64,000 nucleotides of DNA from Io17-Chloro-G2 sp965226915 (GCA_965226915.1 CBDDEJ010000003.1:62001-126000), one strand, 5' to 3'; positions 1 through 8,462 are shown, counted from the stretch's first letter. Numbers and translations are program-made. The notes: generated by a model not told the origin, from the sequence alone.

Positions 1-429
1 TTGGCCGCCACCTCAATGAAAACCTTTTTTGGCCCGGACAAGCCTTATATCGCGGGCCGCATCGGAGCCTATGAGGAGCTGCTGGAGGCCTGGGGCGGAG
101 TCCCAGACCACTTGCAGGCCGATTTTGGCCGCTGGCTGCGCCAGTCGGATGACGCCCACAAAGAGCAAGCGGCAGACGCGGGGCTGTCCTTGGACTCCGG
201 TCCCGGAGCGGCCCGGGCGGCCATCGCCCAGCTTGACGCCAATACCTTGGCCGACCGGGGCGTGATCATCGCGGGCAATCCCGAGAGCTGCATCAAAAAC
301 ATCAAGATGTACGAAGACATCGGTGTGGACCAGTGCTTGTTCATCATGCAAACCGAGACCATTCCCCATGAGCGGGTGATGGAATCCATCGAAATGTTCG
401 GGAAAGAGGTATTTCCCGCATTTCAATAA
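1..429 (+). CDS. LLM-class flavin-dependent oxidoreductase, C-terminal part
   Basis: The frame is open from the first base of the window, so the N-terminus lies upstream. The visible 142 residues end in a helix-rich tail of the bacterial luciferase-like monooxygenase fold: a segment with GNPESCIKNIKMYEDIGVDQ followed by a FGKEVFPAF terminus. That is the usual end of LLM proteins, where the last beta-strand and helix of the TIM barrel sit. Such enzymes use reduced FMN or F420 to oxidise small organic substrates; the substrate here cannot be told. A second, complete family member follows at 753, separated by a miniature element that begins eight bases after this stop codon. Family assignment is firm; function is inference. 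Confidence 0.8.
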   Translation: MAATSMKTFFGPDKPYIAGRIGAYEELLEAWGGVPDHLQADFGRWLRQSDDAHKEQAADAGLSLDSGPGAARAAIAQLDANTLADRGVIIAGNPESCIKNIKMYEDIGVDQCLFIMQTETIPHERVMESIEMFGKEVFPAFQ

Positions 430-436
430 AGAACAC

Positions 437-615
437 CTAGAAACTCGGACGGAAACCCCGATTCTCCCCAAGTCGTCGTTTTCTTAGCGACGATTGTCGA
501 TGTAACAGTGGGTTCTTGAACCGTATTACAGACACTATCATGCCACATAAGACTATAATACGTCTGTCTGGCGTAGCGCGAAACCCGGCCAATGGCTTTC
601 CGGCCAGACCTCTAG
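437..615 (+). mobile_element. Miniature element M1, copy 1 (reference orientation)
   Basis: This is a 179-bp unit bounded by CTAG at both ends. It begins CTAGAAACTCGGACGGAAAC and ends with the complement of CTAGAGGTCTGGCCGGAAAG, so its inverted ends match imperfectly (shared GG.CGGAAA core). Near the left end TCGTCG and CGACGA form a hairpin; near the right end GCCAGAC and GTCTGGC form another. Seven further copies lie at 3221, 19615, 22422, 22745, 27888, 38479 and 59636. It has no coding capacity, so it must be mobilised by a transposase elsewhere. It sits just after the stop codon of the upstream oxidoreductase. Confidence 0.85.
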
Positions 616-646
616 GAACACCGCAGGGGCTGCATAAGGCAGTGAA

Positions 647-723
647 GCAACCGCCGTGTTGATGCGGGCGCCGGCAGGGCTGGAAGAAAACGCGCCGGCG
701 CCATACGCGACCACGGCGGTTGC
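647..723 (+). other. Long two-stem inverted repeat in a 5' leader
   Basis: GCAACCGCCGTG (647-658) is exactly complementary to CACGGCGGTTGC (712-723). Inside it GGCGCCGGC (667-675) pairs perfectly with GCCGGCGCC (694-702). Together they make an extended hairpin ending 29 bases before the start of the flavin oxidoreductase at 753. There is no T-run after it, so it is not a typical intrinsic terminator. It could be a structured leader or a remnant of another mobile element. Confidence 0.5.
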
Positions 724-752
724 ATCACGCCATTCCCATCTAGGAGGAAACC

Positions 753-1805
753 ATGGACTTCGGAGTTTTTCTAGACTTTAGCCGCCGCAAAGGCTCAACC
801 CAAGCTGAGATATTCCAAGAGGCTTTTGAATTGGTGGATATGGCCGAGGAAACCGGTCTGGACACCATTTGGCTGGGGGAGTCGCATTTCAATCCAAACC
901 GGTCTGTGATGTCGGCCCCTATCGTGGTCGCAAGCTCAATCGCCACCCGGACCGAACGGCTCAAGGTGGGCATGGCCGTGCAGGTCCTGCCGCTGATCAG
1001 CCCGTTGCGAATCGCCGAAGAAGCGGCGACTGTCGACCAGATCAGCCAGGGGCGGTTCGAATTTGGCGTAGGACGCAGCGGCAACGCCCGCGCCTACGAG
1101 ATCATGGGCATTCCCTACGGAGAGAGTCCTGCCCGCTTCCAAGAGGCGCTGGACATCATCATAGAAGCATGGAAGGGGGAACCTTTCTCCTATCACGGCA
1201 AGTATAACCACATTGACAACGCCACTGTTTCGCCCGCTCCATTTCAGAGCCCCCGGCCCCCGATTCGCCTAGCCTCCACCCAGAATGACAGTTTCGCCAG
1301 GGTGGGAAACCTAGGATTCCCCATTTTTCTTTCCATGCGCGGAATGGATGTGACGGACCTGGAAACCAGCCTGAAAGACTACCACAAGTCTTGGACCGAG
1401 GCCGGACACCCCGGAGTAAGCGGAGATATCTCCGTCCGGGTGCCGGTATACATAGCCGCCACCGAGGCCGAAGCGTTCGAAGAGCCCAGGGAAAGCATCG
1501 AGACCTTCTTTGAGCGCCGGCGCCAGTTGTATCTGAACAACGCGGGACGAGCGGGAAGCGAATCTCCCGAAGAAGGCCGGAGCCGCGCCGAGCGGCTAGC
1601 CGCCATCAGCTACGAAGACATACTTGAGACGAAGGTGATATTCGGAACCCCGGAACGGGTGATCGACCGCCTGAATCAATTCCAACAAACGCTGGGTTTG
1701 AGCGGTTTTGCGGCGGAGCTCAATCCCGGAGGATTGCTTCCCCCAGAAGCGGTCAAACGCAGTATGAAGCTGCTTACCCAAGAGGTAATGCCGGCGTTCA
1801 AGTAG
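753..1805 (+). CDS. LLM-class flavin-dependent oxidoreductase
   Basis: A complete 350-residue protein of the bacterial luciferase-like family (TIM barrel, FMN or F420 cofactor). The N-terminus (MDFGVFLDFSRRKGS) has the first barrel strand; a WLGESHF segment, the GMAVQVLPLISPLRIAEE region and the QGRFEFGVGRSG motif that lines the flavin phosphate site are all present. The C-terminus EVMPAFK resembles the neighbour ending at 429. A strong ribosome binding site (AGGAGG, 742-747) lies six bases before the ATG, which fixes the start. The gene has its own structured leader. The stop codon overlaps a heptamer repeat array. The substrate is unknown; expansions of this family are described in SAR202-type Chloroflexota, which is why it bears on taxonomy. 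Confidence 0.88.
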   Translation: MDFGVFLDFSRRKGSTQAEIFQEAFELVDMAEETGLDTIWLGESHFNPNRSVMSAPIVVASSIATRTERLKVGMAVQVLPLISPLRIAEEAATVDQISQGRFEFGVGRSGNARAYEIMGIPYGESPARFQEALDIIIEAWKGEPFSYHGKYNHIDNATVSPAPFQSPRPPIRLASTQNDSFARVGNLGFPIFLSMRGMDVTDLETSLKDYHKSWTEAGHPGVSGDISVRVPVYIAATEAEAFEEPRESIETFFERRRQLYLNNAGRAGSESPEEGRSRAERLAAISYEDILETKVIFGTPERVIDRLNQFQQTLGLSGFAAELNPGGLLPPEAVKRSMKLLTQEVMPAFK

Positions 1806-1866
1806 CTATCAGCTATCAGCTATCAGCTATCAGCTATCAGCTATCAGCTATCAGCTATCAGCTATC
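1804..1866. repeat. Tandem array of nine AGCTATC heptamers
   Basis: Nine perfect copies of the 7-bp unit AGCTATC run from 1804 to 1866, starting inside the stop codon of the preceding gene. It is a simple-sequence repeat likely to vary in copy number by slippage. Because it starts at the stop codon, contraction or expansion would not alter the protein. Confidence 0.9.
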
Positions 1867-1888
1867 AGCAAATATGGTCCATTTCGTA

Positions 1889-1906
1889 CCCCCTTTGCAA
1901 AGGGGG
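1889..1906. terminator. Perfect 18-bp palindrome, possible terminator
   Basis: CCCCCTTTGCAAAGGGGG is a perfect palindrome located about 85 bases after the flavin oxidoreductase. It is followed by TTTGGGGGGATTT rather than a clean T-run. It may act as a weak bidirectional terminator, or be one of the CCCTTTG-type intergenic repeats common in bacteria. Confidence 0.4.
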
Positions 1907-2007
1907 TTTGGGGGGATTTAACACCCCCTAATCAACAACCGGCCTCAAGCCAGAGGCCCCGCAGTCAGCCCCAAAACTGCCGGCTAGAAAAATGGAGGTT
2001 TTCCCTA

Positions 2008-2994
2008 GTGAAGGTTGCAGTATTAGACGATTATCAGGGAGTGGCCGAGTCCTTGGCTAATTGGTCCAGCCTGCCCGCTGGAACGGAAGTGGAGTTTTTC
2101 AAAGACCACATCGCCGATGAAGACCGTTTGGCCGAGCGGCTGAAGGATTTTCAGGTGGTGATGGGAATGCGGGAACGCACCGGCTTCCCCCGAACTCTGT
2201 TGGAGCGGCTGCCCGAACTCCGTCTATTGATAACCACCGGCGGCAGAAACGCCGGATTCGATGAAGCGGCTGCTTCCGAGCTAGGCATAGTCCTTTGCGG
2301 CACCACCGGGGCGGGCGAGGGCCCCACCGAGTTGACCTGGGGGTTGATCCTCGGCCTAGCCCGGCAGATTCCTCTGGAAGACAAGTTAACGCGTGAGGGT
2401 AGTTGGGGCACAACCATCGGCGTGGGTCTGAAGGGCAAGACACTGGGCTTGGTGGGCCTGGGTCACATCGGCTCCCTGGTCGCCCGAGTTGGCAAGGCCT
2501 TCGACATGAACCTCATCGGTTGGAGCCAGAACATGACCGCCGAACTGGCCGCCAGCAACGGGGCTACTTTGGTGGACAAATACACCCTGTTTCGCGATTC
2601 CGACGTCGTCACCATCCACCTCCGGCTCAGCAGCCGGACCCGTGGATTGGTTGGCGCCCATGAGTTGGGATTGATGAAATCCACCGCCTACATGATCAAC
2701 ATCTCCCGCGGCCCCATCATTAATGAACCGTCCCTGATTGATGTCCTGCAGCGCAAGGCCATCGCCGGCGCCGGCTTGGACACATTCGATGTGGAGCCCC
2801 TGCCTAATGACCATCCCTTCCTAAAGCTATCCAACACTGTTATCGCTCCCCATCAAGGCTACGTGACGGAAGAAGGCTACCGTGCTTTTTACGCCGGCGT
2901 GGTGGAAGACATCAACGGATTGGCCAGCGGCGAGCCGATCAGAGTGATCAACCCCGATGTGCTAAATTCCCCCCAGTTGAGGCGGCTCAGTTAA
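2008..2994 (+). CDS. D-2-hydroxyacid dehydrogenase family protein
   Basis: A 328-residue NAD-dependent dehydrogenase of the D-isomer 2-hydroxyacid family, which interconverts 2-keto acids and D-2-hydroxy acids. The Rossmann motif GLVGLGHIG is at residues 147-155. The catalytic triad is visible: Arg234 in NISRGP, Glu263 in DVEPLP and His282 in APHQGY. The start is GTG at 2008, supported by GGAGG at 1996-2000. The length is normal for the family. Substrate specificity cannot be read from sequence; phosphoglycerate dehydrogenase proper usually has an extra ACT domain, absent here. It stands between flavin oxidoreductase and quinone oxidoreductase genes, which suggests a catabolic role. Confidence 0.88.
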   Translation: MKVAVLDDYQGVAESLANWSSLPAGTEVEFFKDHIADEDRLAERLKDFQVVMGMRERTGFPRTLLERLPELRLLITTGGRNAGFDEAAASELGIVLCGTTGAGEGPTELTWGLILGLARQIPLEDKLTREGSWGTTIGVGLKGKTLGLVGLGHIGSLVARVGKAFDMNLIGWSQNMTAELAASNGATLVDKYTLFRDSDVVTIHLRLSSRTRGLVGAHELGLMKSTAYMINISRGPIINEPSLIDVLQRKAIAGAGLDTFDVEPLPNDHPFLKLSNTVIAPHQGYVTEEGYRAFYAGVVEDINGLASGEPIRVINPDVLNSPQLRRLS

Positions 2995-3043
2995 TGGCAA
3001 AGCTGAACGCTGACGGCTGATTGCTAAAACCCGAGGTCATTCC

Positions 3044-4186
3044 ATGAAAGCACTACGGATACACGAATTCGGCGGCGTTGACGTGCTGCGCTGGGAGGAA
3101 GTCGACCAGCCTAAGCCCAGGGCACATCAGGTGTTGATCAAGGTGGATTCCGCCGGGGTCAACTACGCCGACGTCATGCGGCGGCAGGGCGGCCATTCCG
3201 GAGGGGCTCTCCCTACCACCCTAGAGGTCTGGCCGGAAAGCCATTGGCCGGGTTTCGCGCTACGCCAGACAGACGTATTATAGTCTTATGTGGCATGATA
3301 GTATCTGTAATACGGTTCAAGAACCCACTCTTACATCGACAATCGTCGCTAAGAAAACGACGACTTGGGGAGAATCGGGGTTTCCGTCCGAGTTTCTAGG
3401 GATAGAATCCGCTGGCGCCATCGTGGAGGTGGGTGAAGATGTGACGTGGTTGAACGTGGGCCAGCGAGTCATGGCCATGGGACCGGCAGGCCAGGCTGAA
3501 TACGTGGTCGTACATGCCAATTTCGCCTTCCCCTATCCGGAAACGGTCGAACCCGTTCAGGCGGGAGGAATGCCCGTGGTCCTGCTGACCGCCTACCACA
3601 CATTGAAGACCCGCGGGCAGATGCAGCCGGGGAACCCACGGTCCTAATCCAGGCCGGAGCGTCGGGAGTCGGCACAGTGGCTATCCAGATGGCCAAAGCC
3701 TGGGGCGCCAGGGTGATCACCACCGCATCCACTGAAGAAAAGCTGGAATTGGCCCGGTCCCTAGGCGCAGACGTAACGATCAACTACACGGAACAAGATT
3801 TCGAAGAGGAAGTGCTGCGGGAGACCGACGGAAAGGGAGTGGAGCTAGTCTTGGAAAGCGTGGGCGGCGAGGTCTTCAAGAAGAGTATCAGGTGCGTCGC
3901 TTCCAACGGCAGGCTGGTGACCTACGGAAACAGCTCGGGACAAACAGCCAGCCTGAAATCGGAAGAGATCACACCGGCCAACCGCACTGTCATCGGATTG
4001 AGCATGAGCCGGTCCCCGTTGGGGTCCCTGGACCATCAATCGGCCATGGCTGAACTAATGCCCATGATGGCGGATGGAGAGATCAAGTTGGTGGTGGACC
4101 TGGTGCTGCCGATGACTGAAGCTGGAAAAGCCCATGATCACGTGTCCAATCGGGGAACACGAGGAAAAGTAATCCTGACGCCCTAA
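3044..4186 (+). pseudogene. Quinone oxidoreductase / zinc-type alcohol dehydrogenase-like gene, interrupted by element M1 and frameshifted
   Basis: Residues 1-59 (MKALRIHEFGGVDVLRWEE to GGALPTT) are the N-terminal GroES-like domain of an MDR-family NADPH:quinone reductase. The reading frame is broken at 3221 by an M1 copy and resumes at 3400 with GIESAGAIVEVGEDVTWLNV. Removing one CTAG plus the element joins ACC-ACC-CTA-GGG-ATA in frame, so the insertion can be undone on paper without scar. A second lesion is a one-base frameshift near 3625-3635; the NADPH-binding half (QAGASGVGTVAIQMAKAWGA to the end at 4186) is in another frame. Both lesions mean no full protein is made. The original start is supported by GAGG at about 3031. 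Confidence 0.88.
3221..3399 (-). mobile_element. Miniature element M1, copy 2 (inside quinone oxidoreductase gene)
   Basis: A 179-bp copy in inverted orientation to copy 1, with CTAG at 3221-3224 and 3396-3399. It lies within the coding sequence of the quinone oxidoreductase, so the pre-insertion site can be inferred: ACCAC-CCTAG-GGATA. This indicates that CTAG is the target and that four bases are duplicated, or that the element carries one CTAG with it. Confidence 0.9.
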
Positions 4187-4386
4187 CCGCCGCCAACAGG
4201 GCGAACGATTTCCAGGACATCCCCCTCCTTGAGCTTGACGTGCTGAAATTGGTCTTTGGCCACCACTTCACCGTTATAGCCCACGGCCACATGTTGTAGA
4301 TTCAGGCCGAAGGAATTCAGGTAGCTGGCCAAATCAACCGCTTTATCCAATTCCCTGGATTTCCCATTTACCATCAGGTTGATCAT
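4183..4386 (-). CDS. thiS: Sulfur carrier protein ThiS
   Basis: A 67-residue ubiquitin-like protein ending in GGG; the C-terminal Gly-Gly is adenylated and converted to a thiocarboxylate that donates sulfur for the thiazole ring of thiamine. The N-terminus MINLMVNGKSRELDK and VGYNGEVVAKDQ in the middle fit the family. The start codon overlaps the thiE stop codon (ATGA), implying translational coupling. It is the last gene of a thiG-thiE-thiS transcription unit and runs convergent to the broken quinone oxidoreductase, whose stop overlaps by a few bases. Confidence 0.9.
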   Translation of the reverse strand: MINLMVNGKSRELDKAVDLASYLNSFGLNLQHVAVGYNGEVVAKDQFQHVKLKEGDVLEIVRPVGGG

Positions 4387-5090
4387 ACCTGGTCATTGCC
4401 TCCCGCGGGCGCTCCGCTCCGCCCGGTCTCCCTGATTATGTGTCTATTATCCAACGCGGATACGGCCTTAATCAATGCCTGTTTCAACTCCTCAGCAGCT
4501 CTTCGGGGCTGATCCGACGCCAGTATGCTGCTTATCACCGCCACGCCGCTGGCGCCAGCTTCAATCACCGTTCCGAGATTCTCTGGAGTTATGCCGCCTA
4601 TGCCGACTATGGGCAGCTGGCAATTTTCGGCCATCTGCCGGACCAACGCGGGGCCCGCCGGGGCGGAACCGGGATGGCTCCGAGTAGCGTACATGGTCCC
4701 GGCCACCAGAAAGTCCGCTCCCTGGACTTCGGCAAGCCCGGCTCCAGCCATTGTGTGGACCGACCTGCCGATCAGGTATTCCTGTCCCAACAGCGCGCGG
4801 GCCGACACCACAGGCAGTCCGTCTTCGCCCAGTTGGACGCCAGATGCGCCTGCGATCTGTGCTATGTCCACCCGATCGTTGATGACCAAAAGCGCCTTGC
4901 CCTGGATCGCGTCCCTAATGGCATTCGCCAACGTCAAAAGCTGGCCGCCCGGAAGGTCCTTTTCCCTGAGTTGAACCATGTCCACTCCGCCTTCCACCGC
5001 ACGCACCACTTGTGAAACCAATGAGCCCGGACCGGCGAAAGACCGGTCGGTGACCAGGCAGAGACACGGAATGGGTAGGTTGGGAGTCAA
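4383..5090 (-). CDS. thiE: Thiamine-phosphate synthase ThiE
   Basis: A 235-residue protein that joins the pyrimidine (HMP-PP) and thiazole (THZ-P) halves to thiamine phosphate. Recognisable elements in order: LVTDRSFAG, MVQLREKDLPGG (pyrophosphate/pyrimidine binding), LLVINDRVDIAQIAGASGVQ, GRSVH, GTMYATRSHPG and PIVGIGGITPENL (phosphate loop of the TIM barrel). It lies 119 bases after thiG and overlaps thiS by the ATGA motif. Expression should follow the TPP riboswitch upstream of thiG. About 20 extra residues at the C-terminus after the barrel are unusual but harmless. Confidence 0.92.
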   Translation of the reverse strand: MTPNLPIPCLCLVTDRSFAGPGSLVSQVVRAVEGGVDMVQLREKDLPGGQLLTLANAIRDAIQGKALLVINDRVDIAQIAGASGVQLGEDGLPVVSARALLGQEYLIGRSVHTMAGAGLAEVQGADFLVAGTMYATRSHPGSAPAGPALVRQMAENCQLPIVGIGGITPENLGTVIEAGASGVAVISSILASDQPRRAAEELKQALIKAVSALDNRHIIRETGRSGAPAGGNDQV

Positions 5091-5209
5091 ATCAAGCCCG
5101 TGCCATTAGATTGGATTAAAGGGCATCCTGCAATAAATGCCGCCAGCGAAACGAGCCGCTCCCCGGTTCGGCAGGCCGGTATCCCGTGCCCGAACGAGTC
5201 CGCCCAACC

Positions 5210-6001
5210 CTAACTTCTGGCGGCCGCCGGTTGCGGCATATCGGTAGTGGGGCTGCTGGCAATTGCGCCTTGCCTCGCGGGTATCCTGCCGGACAAATAC
5301 GCCTTTCTTCCCGCTTCGACGCCATGTTTGAACGCCTCACCCATAAGCGCCGGATTCTCGGCCTGGGCGATGGCGGTATTCACCAGCACGGCGTCGGCGC
5401 CCAATTCCAGGGCCTTTGCGGCGTCGGATGGAACGGCCAGCCCGGCGTCCACCACCACGGGCACGTTGGCTTGCTCGATTATTATCTTCACTTCTTCCAA
5501 GGTATGTATCCCCTGGCCTGAACCGATGGCCGAGCCCAGGGGCATGACGGTGACGCAGCCAACTTCTTCCAAATTCTTGGCCAGGGTGGGATCCGCATGG
5601 ATGTAGGGCAGAACTTTGAACCCGTCTTTAACCAACAATTTCGCGGCTTCCAGGGTCGCGGCGCCGTCGGGGAACAGGTATTTCGGGTCAGGGATTACCT
5701 CAAGTTTGACGAAGTCGGTGTTGCCTACCTCTCGGCCTAGCCGGGCCACGAACAGAGCTTCTTCCACGGTGGCGCAGCCCGCGGTGTTGGGCAAGATCTG
5801 GTAGCGGTCCCAATCTAGGTAGTCAAGAATGGTCTTGTTGGTGGGGTCGTCCAGGTCCAGGCGGCGGATGGCTACGGTTATCATCCCAGTGCCCGAAGCC
5901 TCCACCGCCGCGACCATGTCTTCCATGGTCCGGTAACGGCCGGTGCCCAAGATCAACCGGGAATTAAACGTCTTGCCGCCGATCACCAGGTCGTCTGACA
6001 T
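5210..6001 (-). CDS. thiG: Thiazole synthase ThiG
   Basis: A 263-residue TIM-barrel enzyme that builds the thiazole phosphate of thiamine from 1-deoxyxylulose 5-phosphate, dehydroglycine and ThiS thiocarboxylate. The Schiff-base lysine is Lys99 in DFVKLEVIPDPKYLFPD. The phosphate-binding stretches PLGSAIGSGQGI and VDAGLAVPSDAAKALELGAD are present, as is the family signature NTAGC. First gene behind the TPP riboswitch. The C-terminal tail (IASSPTTDMPQPAAARS) is a low-complexity extension. thiF, thiH/thiO and thiC are not in the window. Confidence 0.93.
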   Translation of the reverse strand: MSDDLVIGGKTFNSRLILGTGRYRTMEDMVAAVEASGTGMITVAIRRLDLDDPTNKTILDYLDWDRYQILPNTAGCATVEEALFVARLGREVGNTDFVKLEVIPDPKYLFPDGAATLEAAKLLVKDGFKVLPYIHADPTLAKNLEEVGCVTVMPLGSAIGSGQGIHTLEEVKIIIEQANVPVVVDAGLAVPSDAAKALELGADAVLVNTAIAQAENPALMGEAFKHGVEAGRKAYLSGRIPARQGAIASSPTTDMPQPAAARS

Positions 6002-6058
6002 ATCCGCTCCCTCACTTAGTTGCCCCGAAAAACTCGATCCACCCCAATTCCCGCTGGC

Positions 6059-6096
6059 AAAAAATACAAACCGCCAGGCAAGAATCCTGGCGGTTT
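6059..6096 (-). terminator. Riboswitch-linked intrinsic terminator
   Basis: On the minus strand AAACCGCCAGG and CCTGGCGGTTT (arms 6086-6096 and 6068-6078) form an 11-bp stem followed by TATTTTTT. It lies between the TPP aptamer and thiG, so it is the likely expression platform: ligand binding would favour termination. Confidence 0.85.
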
Positions 6097-6114
6097 GAGT
6101 TTCAAATGGTTCGA

Positions 6115-6213
6115 CGTCTGATCCCTACACCGGCATTACCCGGATCAGGTGCAGACGGTCGGTGGCGTTACTGGCCACCCTCTCGGCCTGGCTTACCCAA
6201 GCTCCCGCCAGAT
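6115..6213 (-). promoter_or_regulatory. TPP riboswitch (THI element)
   Basis: The minus strand carries the conserved THI-box sequences in the right order: GGGAGC near 6202-6207, GCCGAGAGGG near 6177-6186, and CACCTGATCCGGGTAATGCC with GTGTAGGGATCA at its end (6119-6150). These are the pyrimidine- and pyrophosphate-sensing parts of the aptamer. It precedes thiG with a terminator hairpin in between, which fits transcriptional control of thiG-thiE-thiS by thiamine pyrophosphate. Confidence 0.95.
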
Positions 6214-6276
6214 GGTTTTTCTATTCACATTGATTAGAAAGGTTACCATGCACGCCGAATGTTAGTCAACGAATAG

Positions 6277-6942
6277 CTACAGCTCGTACTCCTTGATGTC
6301 CGGCGAGATGATGAGCTTGGCGCCGGTCAAATCCTGCACCTCCCCAGGCGTCCAGCCAGGGGCAAACTCCAGAAGAACCAACCCTTGAGAAGAGCGGCGG
6401 ATCACCGCGAGGTCGGTGACGATCATGGTCACGCATTCCTTGCCCGTGATGGGGTAGGTGCAGGTTTCCACGATCTTAGGTTCGTCCCTTCTGTCGGTGT
6501 GCTCCATCGCAACGATGACTTCTTTCGCGCCGGCGGCCAGGTCCATGGCGCCGCCCACGTTGCCGACTCCCCTTTGAGGCAGCATCCAATTGGCCAGGTC
6601 GCCCTTGGCCGAAACCTGGTGGGAGCCAAGGACGGTCACGTCCACGTGGCCTCCGCGAATCATGGCGAAAGCGTCGGCGGAATTGAAGAAGGACATGCCC
6701 GGCGCCAACTCCAGGAACTGGCCCCCGGCGTTGATCAGGTCTATGTCGTCTTCACCTTCTTCGGCCAAGGGCCCGCAGTTAAGCACTCCGCTCTCGCTGT
6801 GGTAGAACACCGTATTGCCTTCATGCACGAAGTTAGACACCAACGTGGGTATCCCCAACCCCAGGTTGACGTAGCCGCCGTCGGGCAACTCCTTGGCCAC
6901 CCGCATGGCGATAACTTCCCGGTCTAAACGAGGTTTTTCCAT
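6277..6942 (-). CDS. CoA-transferase subunit B (3-oxoacid CoA-transferase family)
   Basis: A 221-residue class I CoA-transferase beta subunit. The motif SESGVLNCGP holds the catalytic glutamate that forms the acyl-glutamyl and glutamyl-CoA intermediates. VNLGLGIPT and the NSADAFAMIRGGHVDV stretch are typical. An upstream ATG at 6984 would add 14 residues, but AAAGGAG lies six bases before the ATG at 6942, so that start is preferred. It follows a fused B-A type gene and a separate A subunit in the same direction. The substrate could be acetoacetate, 3-oxoadipate or another acid. Confidence 0.88.
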   Translation of the reverse strand: MEKPRLDREVIAMRVAKELPDGGYVNLGLGIPTLVSNFVHEGNTVFYHSESGVLNCGPLAEEGEDDIDLINAGGQFLELAPGMSFFNSADAFAMIRGGHVDVTVLGSHQVSAKGDLANWMLPQRGVGNVGGAMDLAAGAKEVIVAMEHTDRRDEPKIVETCTYPITGKECVTMIVTDLAVIRRSSQGLVLLEFAPGWTPGEVQDLTGAKLIISPDIKEYEL

Positions 6943-6980
6943 ATGCTCCTTTCCGGAGTTTTCAAACTGGCTGTGAGGCA

Positions 6981-8384
6981 TCAATCATAGGGAGAAAAAT
7001 CCGCCGGCCTTAAGACTATTCGGTCGATGTACACTCCGGGGGTGACGATCTCCTCTGGACCCAATACGCCGGGTTCTACGATCTCGTCGACCTCGACGAT
7101 AGTAATATCGGCTGATGTAGCCATGATCGGGTTGAAATTCCGGGATGTCCCTTTGTAGACTACGTTTCCCAGGGTATCCGCCTTGTAGCCGCGTATCAGG
7201 CAGTAATCGGCCTTCAGGGCATGCTCCAACACGTATTCCTTTCCATCTATGGTCCGCGTTTCCTTACCTTCGGCCAGCAGAGTCCCCACGCCGGTCGGCG
7301 TATAAAATGCTGCTACTCCCGCTCCGCCGGCTCGGATCCGTTCCGCCAACGTCCCCTGGGGGACCACCTCTAGCTCAACCTCACCCCTCTGCAAAGCCAA
7401 CTCGAAAGACGTTGGCGTGTTTGGCGAAGGGGAGACGGGATACGACGAGATGGCCTTTTTGACCTGGTGGTTTTCCACCAGGATACTGTGATCGATGGCC
7501 TGATGACCCGGAGGAGTGCCGAAATTAATGACCCGGGTGATACCGGCGGTGTTGCTGATGAGCGTCAGGTCCTTGGCTCCATGGTCCCGTAGAGAAACCA
7601 TCAAGTAATGGGGCATGCCTCCCGGTCCGGCAAAACCGTCTATGTTAACCACCGCTCCGCCGGGCATATCTCCCAGGGCAGCCAACCCGCTAGCGTACAC
7701 CTTCTCCTGTGGATTCCTTTGGGCCTGAGGAGGATCAAAAACCATTTCGCCCAAGTCAGGCCCTGCCGCCAGAGGAGCGCCGGTTATCGCCGCCACCTGC
7801 TCGAAGGTCCATCCCGGAGCTATTTCAGTCACAGTGATGCGGCCATCTTCAACCGCCATCACTGCCACGTCGGTGATTATCAGCGACACGCAACCTCGGC
7901 CATCGGAGTGCGGCAGGCTCGATTCAACGATCGCTGGTGACCCGTCGGGCTTAGTATGCCGCATCAAGGCGATGACCCGCCGGGCGCAGGCCGCCAGTTC
8001 CACCGACGTTCCGGGGGCATCCAAACCCGGCGTGGCCACGGTGGTCCAATGGGCAAAATCACCAGAAGGCGCCACCCAGCCAGCCTCAATGATAGCCGTA
8101 TCGATGTGGCGGCCATGGACCATGCCTCCCGTGTCTGTAAAACTCAAGGAAGCCGAAACGTGGGACACGGCCCCTTCAAGTTCCGTGGGGTCCAATTCCA
8201 GCCGATTTTCGCCACCGCCATTGGCCAGCACGCCTGAGGGAGTTAGAAACCAGGCGCCGGAGCCTGCGACAGTCTCCTCAAGAACCAACTCGGATATCCC
8301 CGGCCCCAGGGCGACGACCTGATGGGAATTAATCTCCCGGGCGGCCCGGCGGGCCATGGAATCGGTGTCCAATCTTTGGGGCAA
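6981..8384 (-). CDS. Fused CoA-transferase with B-like then A-like domain
   Basis: A 467-residue protein. Residues about 1-215 resemble the beta subunit encoded downstream (RLD start, VVALGPGIS against VNLGLGIP, APGWTFEQVAAITGA against APGWTPGEVQDLTGA). Residues about 230-467 resemble an alpha subunit (GGAVVNIDGFAGPGGMPHYL, VPQGTLAERIRAGGAG, DTLGNVVYKGTSRNFNPIMA). The order is opposite to that of known single-chain enzymes such as SCOT (alpha then beta). In the beta-like half the catalytic SESG motif reads TPSG, so the acid is missing. The start is TTG at 8384 with GGGAGG six bases upstream. The beta half may be structural, with the downstream beta subunit supplying catalysis; that is inference. 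Confidence 0.85.
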   Translation of the reverse strand: MPQRLDTDSMARRAAREINSHQVVALGPGISELVLEETVAGSGAWFLTPSGVLANGGGENRLELDPTELEGAVSHVSASLSFTDTGGMVHGRHIDTAIIEAGWVAPSGDFAHWTTVATPGLDAPGTSVELAACARRVIALMRHTKPDGSPAIVESSLPHSDGRGCVSLIITDVAVMAVEDGRITVTEIAPGWTFEQVAAITGAPLAAGPDLGEMVFDPPQAQRNPQEKVYASGLAALGDMPGGAVVNIDGFAGPGGMPHYLMVSLRDHGAKDLTLISNTAGITRVINFGTPPGHQAIDHSILVENHQVKKAISSYPVSPSPNTPTSFELALQRGEVELEVVPQGTLAERIRAGGAGVAAFYTPTGVGTLLAEGKETRTIDGKEYVLEHALKADYCLIRGYKADTLGNVVYKGTSRNFNPIMATSADITIVEVDEIVEPGVLGPEEIVTPGVYIDRIVLRPADFSPYD

Positions 8385-8462
8385 ATGCTGCCTCCCGTAT
8401 CATCCATTGCTTCTATTGGCCGGATCTTTTGACTCAGGTTTCATCCAGAGCTAACCGGCTGA

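Noticed and set aside
437..615. M1 as an IS200/IS605-derived element or structured RNA, because of the hairpins near each end
   Set aside because: Kept as an alternative only. The exact inverted ends of the 22422 copy and the CTAG on both sides fit a DDE-type miniature element better, and copies occur in both orientations inside unrelated genes.
1804..1866. Possible CRISPR-like repeat
   Set aside because: The unit is only 7 bp and contiguous, with no spacers.
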